Of a stretch of 64,000 nt of DNA, positions 56,990 to 64,000 are shown piece after piece. Every line of letters starts with the position of its first letter. The stretch's first letter is position 1. The notes under the pieces are model-generated. The model was not told the DNA's origin and ran no database searches. It saw only the letters and a list, made by a program, of their open reading frames with translations. The position numbers were made by a program, and so were the translations under genes. The stretch comes from Owenia fusiformis (taxonomy: Eukaryota; Annelida; Polychaeta; Sabellida; Oweniidae), in contig CAIIXF020000002.1 of assembly GCA_903813345.2 (NCBI GenBank), positions 22,520,455-22,584,454 of the forward strand, read 5' to 3'.

Positions 56990-57042
56990 ATGTAATAAAC
57001 ATCTGGAGATTGTAAATCCATGTAACATGAAATCGAAATGAC

Positions 57043-57048
57043 AATAAA
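57043..57048 (+). promoter_or_regulatory. Poly(A) signal of the fusion gene
   Basis: AATAAA 54 bases after the stop codon at 56987-56989; another AATAAA overlaps the stop itself (56985-56990). Confidence 0.55.
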
Positions 57049-59382
57049 TCACATTCCCTAAACAATTTTTGTTTTTACTAGTGCAATGATTGAAGACATT
57101 CGAGAGGTTCTTTGAGTTTTCCCTTTCATCAGATGTTATTTTAATGTAATTTAATTTTTACAATTTTGATATTTACATTTCGTTCAACACAACTTATGAA
57201 AACTAAGTTTTCGATCTTTCAATTTTAAATACCCACCAACAACCAGTAGGAACGCATTGTGTTACAGAACGCCGCCTGTTACAGAATGATCATGAGTTAA
57301 TCATAAACAATCTGCTGGTAGGAAAGTACAATCAAGACCCTCTAGATTTATTTGCATGATGAGCCGTACCATATTTTCAATTTATCAACTTACCAACGAA
57401 GAAGTCGCAATTTTCCGAAAATGCTGACCGGTCGAATTATTTTCGTCGAAATTAATTATCTGAAACTTGAATAAACCGGGGAAATCCGTAGTGTTATCTG
57501 ATTGGTCGTTAATTTTTTGTGTCACTTGACAGGATTTTCCGCGACGAAACGCAATTATGTTCAATTCTGCTAGTTGGTTGTTCTGTTAATTTTCTCAATA
57601 CATCGCTCGGCAATACTATTACCTATAAGTTTAGCAATTATAATGGGACATCACTGACTGTCCGAGGGAGAAACCTTTGGCATACTTTAAATAATACCTT
57701 TTATATTTTTTTATACCAAATATACGCCTCTTAAAATATTGGTTGGTGTATTTTGCCACATATTTGAACTCTTACCAAATATAAATTAAAAACTTAGGAT
57801 ATTGTAATATTGATAAAGTATAAATTCAAATGTTCTTCCAAACTAGCCTAACAGCTCTTCCAAGAGTGCATCAGTGCAACTCTACCAAATTATATAATCA
57901 GCTGAATAGATTTGAATTTACAAGTGATATATACAGTGGAATAATAAAAAAAATTCTCAAGATCCGGAAGGTAAATTTTCAAAAACATTACCATAAATAC
58001 TTTTGTATTCTCACTGAATGTTCACCATTTTTTAAGTAAAAAAGCTTTTTTCCCCTTGAAAGCAAAGTTAAATTAAAACATTTTCTTAAAAATAACCAAG
58101 TGGTCAATCTCTATTTTCAAATTGAATTGTAGAAAAGAAGTAGGTCGAGACTGAAGTTCTACATCAGAAGATAGTGTATGTAATATCCCAGATGCGAGTA
58201 GAAATAATCTTGATTTACGTCATTAAAAATTCACAATTCAGTCAAACTGATGTCATATTTGGAATCTACATGTAAAATTACATTTAGAAATGTTGTTTTG
58301 AAAAGACTTAATCAACTTTGAAAATTTAATTTTCTTTGAAAATGTGACTTCTAGGTCGGGGAGATTCCCCATAGACCCCATGTTGTAAAACCACAAAAAG
58401 TGAAATATTTTTTCTTGTGTTGGGCGGATAATATTTTCTTTTCTTGGACATATTATAATTTGTATGAATATCAGATACATAAGGGTAATATGAAACGTGA
58501 ACCACTAAAACTGATGCATATTCAAGTTTAAGTGAATTTTGTAATACCCTGCCATGTTAATTCCCCCGAATCAGTCACCTGGTGGCGAAACTGGTAACTA
58601 CCTACTCGCATCTGAGTAATTGCGATCTGAAATAAACCCAAAATGTTTTAAATGTATAATAATATATAATACAGTGCAATGTGATTCAATCCAATGCAAT
58701 ACAATACGATGCAATACAACATAATGCAGTACAATTTATATGCCATTAAAAATCATTTGCATGATTTCAGAAATCATTATTATTCATTTGTAATTGTGTT
58801 TATTAGGCTTTTAATGTAAAATTTATTATATCTATATGATAGATATTTCTACAAAGTAATAAATGTCCTATAAAATGATTCATAAATTATATGTGTATAA
58901 ACAGCCATATCCTGTCCTAACAATCACCTATATAATATCCTTTTTTAACCATCAATACCATGTAGCAAGTTTCGAGTTGATCCTTAGGGGAGACATAAAA
59001 CTGCAACCCTCTTAATTTCGAATAACTGAATTTTTACGAACTTTATTGTGAAGAGAGGTCAGGTTATATTTCTTTTGGTTGTTATAATACTAATTGCATA
59101 TATTTAAGTTGATACACACGATTCAAATTGGGATGTACATGTATCCACTTAGGGAATCTTTGGGACTTTGTTCTAAGACGACATTACGCAAACGCAGTCA
59201 AGAATTGCTTCTACAGACGAGCCCGGAGCCAGATTTAGGCAAGGTGTTGATAATACAGTAATAAGGACCACCAGTAGTTTTAATATGATGTGGTAAAGTC
59301 TTGGTAGTGTCCAATAAAGTTATTTGTTGGTGGGCCCATCTTTTTTAACACCCTGTACTATATCTAGTATAAATATGGACAA
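57049..59382. other. Intergenic between the two paralogues
   Basis: No gene recognised. A degenerate (CAATACAATGCAAT)n stretch lies at about 58674-58735. Short frames at 57519-57734 and 57830-58039 have no recognised motif. Confidence 0.4.
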
Positions 59383-59720
59383 GGCATTAATATGACAAAA
59401 TGTCACAACTTAGTTGCTCACAATATTAGGAAGTTCAATATTAAGTCAGATTTGATTTTGAAATTGGTCAATTCGAAGCAGTTGACCTTTGTGACCTCTT
59501 TTGACCTTGAGAATCCATTGAAGAACAAGTCTTAAGTTTTGAGTCCGATTTGAACTTCTGAGAACTAAGTATAGATGATTTTGAAAAAGACTGGTCAATT
59601 TGAAGCAAGTTGAAAAAAGACTTCTTGACATTTTTTACATCGAGAAGGTCATTGAAGGTCAAATCTCAAATCTAAAGTCAGATATGAGCTTCTAAGAACT
59701 TTTAGATGATTTTGAAAAAA
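59383..59720. repeat. R2 dispersed repeat, copy with clustered AGGTCA words
   Basis: Inverted relative to 18835-19150. TGACCT occurs at 59483-59488, 59492-59497 and 59502-59507 (spacings of 3 and 4), and AGGTCA at 59646-59651 and 59656-59661 (spacing of 4). It ends about 320 bases before the start codon of the paralogue gene. Confidence 0.65.
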
Positions 59721-60002
59721 TTGAAGTCAGTCTAACCAGTATTTGTTAAGTTATTGGCAGTTGTAAGAATTTGTTACAGACACCAACCGCCAGACGCCTA
59801 ATGCCACCCGCCGGACCCCAACCGCTCACAAAAAACGGAGACCATATCAATTATCATCACTTTTTGGCGGTAACATAGAAAGTGACGTATTTATCGGCCC
59901 ACCCTGTAGGCCTAATTTGTAAACATATAAACCAACATAAACAGATAAATGGTTAACCTTCATTTACTCATTTGATTTAATATGTTTAACTGATCCTAGA
60001 AT

Positions 60003-60011
60003 TTACTCAAC
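60003..60011 (+). promoter_or_regulatory. TTACTCAAC element shared by both paralogues
   Basis: Same nine bases as at 47862-47870. It sits 27 bases before the ATG here and 16 bases before it in the other gene. Could be an initiator or a conserved 5' UTR remnant. Confidence 0.3.
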
Positions 60012-60038
60012 AATTACACTAACAAGAATCCAACCAAG

Positions 60039-63000
60039 ATGCTCAGACTTCTAGCACTTATATTTTTCACAGTTTTATTCTCATTTTCAAAGGGCCAACA
60101 ATGTGAAAAGCAAGACATTACCTTGATGAAGAAGGACATTTTAGAAGGAGTGAATTCAAAAATAAAAATATTGGCGTCCCAGTTGAAAAAACAGGATAGG
60201 AAGTTGACGAACCAGATTAAGCAGTTGAATGAAAAAATGGCAGATGGCGCTGAGAGATGCCCATCCACTACAACATGTACTAAATCACAGGGTAAGTTTT
60301 GTTTGTTTTATAAATAATTGACTTTTTGATATTTTTGGCATATTGTGATATATCCAATGTTGTTTAGATTATTAGTATTTAAAGATTACCAAACTAATGT
60401 TACAACTTTACTTTTACGATGTGGATAATCGAATAGAAAGATCGTACTTTGATGTTTACGAAAAGTAATTCGGTCCTCCATAGCGCAAAAGTTTTCCGAT
60501 CTCATCCAGTGATAACCGATAGTACAAATACTAATGGTACTTTGTTTCATATATTTTGCAGCCACAATTCAAGAAGAATTAATAGTTTTGGTCACGGACT
60601 ACGGAAACCTTGTGAAGGCCGGAAAATATGACGAAGCTATTAAGTTTTGGACTGAAGACAGCCTTCTTGATGTTGGTAGCAACTTAAAGATGAAAGGTAG
60701 AGATGGTAAGTATGGTACGGCCAGAGGAAATACATAATCTATTTGAAACGATAAAATAACATATCTGACAAATATTTGGAAAATAAGTACAGGGGAAAGG
60801 AAAGAGAACATAAAAATAGAGAGACATTATATATATTCAATGCTTTATTGTACTAAAAATCCCTTCGGGTGAGTGTACAGCAAATAAATATGATAAAATA
60901 AAACTATACATACAATTACAATAACATACAATGCAAATTTTACACGGCATATAATGACAATATAATGTGATTGACTGATCATTAGATATATACCAACAAC
61001 TACTATTAGCCTACATGTATATATTTATATTGATAATATAGTTGATCTCTTTTCAATTATTTCATAAAGGTATTTTGCAAAGGTATACACATGTTACCCT
61101 CAGCATTAAACATATAATAAGCCCTTTCTTCGGTAGTCAATACAGTTAGATTTGGGCAAATCGAGTTAAACGTATCAAAGTATTCATATCTCATTTTTTC
61201 CAATTTTTGGCACTCAAAAATAAAATGAGTTTCCGTACCAGTGTTGATTTTACATAATTTGCATTTTCTTTGATCTCTCGGAATTATTGGTCTTGTATAT
61301 CTTCCTCGCTCTATTTCTAAATTGTGTGCACTTATTCTTAATCGCGTCATAGATTTCCTATGTTCAGCGTTCTTTATTAAATTCAAATATGGTTCTTTTT
61401 CCCATCGTTGTTTGATATTATTCAAAAATTCTAATTTCCCTTTATTATCATTGACAGTTTTTTCCCAATATTTTATATATCTTTTTTCAAGGATTTTCTT
61501 AATATCAAGCGGTTTGCTATTAATGTAATTTTTATCTTGTGGTTGAACATATGCCATTATTCTATCAATGTCATAGTACCATGATGGTTGATTATGAACT
61601 TTTGATAGTTCAATACTATCTGCATATGCATTAATTAGTAATGAACTCGTTCCTTTATTTTCTATATGATTTAAGTATTTAACTTGTTGGTAAAATATAT
61701 TGATACACAGAGGGAATCTACCTAACTCACCCATCGTAGCTAAATTACTCGTTTTTCTATGCACCCCTAATAGAAACTTCAAATAAGATAGATGTAGTAA
61801 TTCCAGTGGAAGTGACTTGTCATATTTCATTTCAAGGCCAAAATCTTTATTTTTCAGAAGATCTTTATTAGTTATTAGACCACCGCACCCCAGATTTCAC
61901 ATCCATATAATAAAATTGGTTTTACTAATATATCAAATAATTTCAGGCACAAAGTTAGGTTTATATCACCATGTGTAAGCATACTTATCAATTTGAATTT
62001 CGCCTTTTTTTAATAAAGATTGCAACTTGTTTCATCGATCCGTTGGCATGGAATTCCATACCCAAATAAGTATACTTTGATACGTTTTCAATTACCTGGT
62101 CCCCAATGTAGAATATATCATTACATCGTTTACCACTTTTATTAAACATTACAATTTTAGTTTTATCAGTATTGATATCTAAGTTCCATTGTTTAATTTT
62201 TTCAATTTTATGTCCATATCAGTTTTATTTGCAGTAATTATGGCTAAATCATCTGCAAATAGCAGGCAACTTATTTTTTGTTTTTGTAATTTTAAGTCTG
62301 ATTCAAGTGTTAATTCTTCAACAACATCATTGATGTAAATATTAAACATTAATGGACTGAGTGGGTCCCCCTGTTTAACCCCCCTCTCACATTTAATGAT
62401 ATCAGTATGGTCACCGTTACTGTTAATTCTAACTGATGCTAATTATGATATGAATGCATTTTTCAATAATATTGTACTGTCGTCCTTTGGCTCCTTAATT
62501 TTAGTTTGATTGACACACTAGTCAAGAGTTGACTTGCACTATAATTATACTATTTTCCAGAAATTAATGAAGGCCTAAAGCACATTGTTGAGAAGGGCAT
62601 TTACATGAAGGTTACCCTTGAACACTTTGAAGGAAACTGCAGATATCAAGTAACAACTGGAGACGTTGACTTTTACATGCGTCACAAAGATGGCACCACA
62701 AGTCTCATTGCTCCTGCAAGGTGAGACAAGGCGTTAACATGCAAAATATCACCACCTACCATTTGTTGCAGACATCGACCGCCGGATGCCAACCACCAAA
62801 CCCAGACTACCAAATCCCAACTGCCGAACACTGACCACAAAAATACAAGATAAAAAGAACAAAACGAGGCATTAACATGCAAAATGTCACCACCTGCCAT
62901 TTTTACAGACGCCGAAAACAGTCCACAAAAAAGTTTGAGACTATAACAGTATGACACTTCATGTGGCAGTGTGGTGGTAACATAGCAATTTAAAAATATA

Positions 63001-63397
63001 GTCATAGGCATAGTTGCCCATGAGGCAAGCGAGACAAATGCCTCATAGAAATGTATCTACAAATCTGTAAATCTATTCAGTATTCAGACTTTTACTAAAC
63101 AAACCATTGAACTGAGATCAAAAGGTAGAAATACACCTCCTTTGGGCTTAAACCAGGCCTAATTTCTTATAACTAAATGTACGCCCTTGATAATGACTGT
63201 CAATGTGCGGTCATAAGTTTACAAGTAAGTGCATATATTGAATCAGCAAAACTAAAACATAATGGTTGATCTAATTTCATTTTTTGAATGTTTCTCTTTT
63301 TCATTCTAGGATTATGATTTATTTTAAATTCAACGACTCAACAAACAAATGGCAGTATCATTATGAACTCAACACGAGGCAGACTGAAGATGGGTAA
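60039..63397 (+). CDS. Secreted coiled coil - SnoaL/DUF4440-like protein, tandem paralogue
   Basis: Four exons: 60039-60291, 60562-60705, 62561-62720 and 63310-63397, giving 214 residues to the stop at 63395-63397. Exons 2 and 3 have exactly the lengths (144 and 160) and phases of those in the gene at 47887, so this is a tandem duplicate. Shared blocks: signal peptide, QQCEKQDI, EGVNSKI, CTKSQ, FEGNCRYQV and KDGT. The NTF2-like domain is complete (YGNLVKAGKYDEAIKFWTED, VDFYMRHKDG, MIYFKFNDSTNKWQYHYEL). The stop codon overlaps a possible donor (GTAAAG after GATGG, phase 2, the phase used by the relative here), so a longer form with a UPF0462 domain beyond the window cannot be excluded. Poly(A) signal AATAAA at 63681-63686 favours ending here. 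Confidence 0.8.
60832..62500 (-). mobile_element. 5'-truncated, decayed LINE in paralogue intron 2
   Basis: Minus-strand reverse transcriptase remains: a GVKQGDPLSPLMFNIYINDV block at about 62325-62390 and CLLFADDLAII at about 62232-62270, followed by frames broken by stops, then the open 61057-61830 frame. Its 3' end has AATAAA at about 60845 and an AT-rich tail. The upstream half of ORF2 is missing. Confidence 0.8.
61057..61830 (-). pseudogene. LINE ORF2 C-terminal fragment with zinc knuckle
   Basis: A 257-codon open frame downstream of the reverse transcriptase palm. It contains LHLSYLKFLLGVHRKTSN, a motif common after the RT in metazoan LINEs, and a C-x2-C-x8-H-x4-C knuckle (CKLCKINTGTETHFIFEC). 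It differs from the LINE at 1117-2660, so the two belong to separate families. Stops upstream separate it from the RT core. Confidence 0.75.
62729..62999. repeat. R2-related duplication in paralogue intron 3
   Basis: Two copies about 137 bases apart of ttaacatgcaaaatgtcacc followed by acctgccattt and a cagacgccg-type word. The same words occur at 59383-59400 and 59783-59820. Confidence 0.55.
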
Positions 63398-63425
63398 AGA
63401 CGTGAACACCGGCACTACTCAATAG

Positions 63426-63590
63426 TACTCAACACTGTATTTAAACTATATGCGACACTACTTAGTTATACTCAAAACTGTATTTAAACTATGTGCGACA
63501 CTACCTAATTATACTCAACACTGTATTTGAACTATGTGCGACACTACCTAATTATACTCAACACTGTATTTGAACTTTATGCAAGGAGTA
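63426..63590. repeat. 43-bp tandem repeat, about four copies
   Basis: Starts at 63426, 63469, 63512 and 63555, exactly 43 bases apart. The unit contains tactcaacactgtatttaaa and ctatgtgcgacactacctaa. It lies in the likely 3' UTR of the paralogue gene. Confidence 0.85.
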
Positions 63591-63680
63591 TTTGAACTTT
63601 TTGCACTAAATGCACACAAATGGCATGCTGGATTCATAACCCTTTCCTTTTCAACTGTAGATTGAATATGAAATCCAAAA

Positions 63681-63686
63681 AATAAA
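63681..63686 (+). promoter_or_regulatory. Possible poly(A) signal of the paralogue gene
   Basis: AATAAA about 285 bases past the stop codon, after the 43-bp repeats. Confidence 0.45.
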
Positions 63687-63690
63687 GTCA

Positions 63691-64000
63691 TATTCAATGT
63701 CATGCCCATATGTTTCATGCCCACACTACTAACTTTTGTCATTCATTGACTTTATTTTCCTCTTTTTAAATATTTTTATCTAGCCTTCATTCTGTCATTT
63801 AATCAGATTATGTAGTCAGACAACAATTATTAAACATTTTCTGTCTAGAAGCTAGCACTACTTTCAGTTTCACGCCTCCTCTATTAACCTTTCATTTGAG
63901 ATTTTTAAGATTGCCTGAAACATTACTGTAAAATCATCTATAATAGTTAGAGGATACTAGTAGTGTGACCTAGATCATATTTCAAAATATCAACATGAAA
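63691..64000. other. Window end, nothing recognised
   Basis: AT-rich sequence with no exon, repeat or signal recognised. It would be intron if the paralogue continues beyond the window. Confidence 0.35.

Overview
This is AT-rich nuclear DNA from an invertebrate animal. Genes are split by GT-AG introns, there are secreted and membrane proteins of animal type (fibrinogen-related, C-type lectin), and introns are packed with non-LTR retrotransposons, mariner/pogo-type elements, Helitron-like repeats and minisatellites. The combination fits a marine invertebrate such as an echinoderm, hemichordate or mollusc, but the sequence does not decide which. There are no bacterial-type operons, rRNA genes or CRISPR arrays.

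Layout. 1-1070: two short coding-like fragments on the minus strand. 1071-3970: a 5'-truncated LINE flanked by a 46-bp duplication, a dispersed repeat (called R1 here) and a near-perfect hairpin. 6124-7893 (minus): a two-exon gene for a secreted PAN/apple plus fibrinogen-related (FReD) protein. 8000-12800: intergenic DNA with two foldback elements. 12880-38808 (plus): a six-exon gene for a type I membrane C-type lectin with a Thr-rich mucin-like stalk. Its last intron is 15.4 kb and holds a 6.3-kb two-ORF LINE nested in a Helitron-like repeat. 38926-47850: MITE, satellite array and a palindrome around a dead mariner. 47887-56989 (plus): a nine-exon gene for a secreted protein that joins a coiled coil, a SnoaL/DUF4440-like (NTF2-fold) domain and a UPF0462 (C4orf33-like) domain. 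60039-63397 (plus): a four-exon tandem paralogue that carries the first two parts only, as far as the window shows.

How the genes may work together. Three of the four host gene models begin with a signal peptide and encode extracellular or membrane proteins, and the fourth model (lectin) has both a signal-like start and a membrane anchor. FReD and C-type lectin domains are common in invertebrate recognition and immunity; that the locus is a recognition or mucosal-defence cluster is inference from domain content only. The UPF0462 fusion is the most unusual gene: UPF0462 proteins are normally short and lack a signal peptide, whereas here the domain sits behind a signal peptide and an NTF2-like domain.

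Exon models were built by hand from splice signals, matching phases and domain continuity. Each of the four gives a total coding length divisible by three. Exact transcription starts, untranslated exons and extra exons hidden in long introns cannot be seen.
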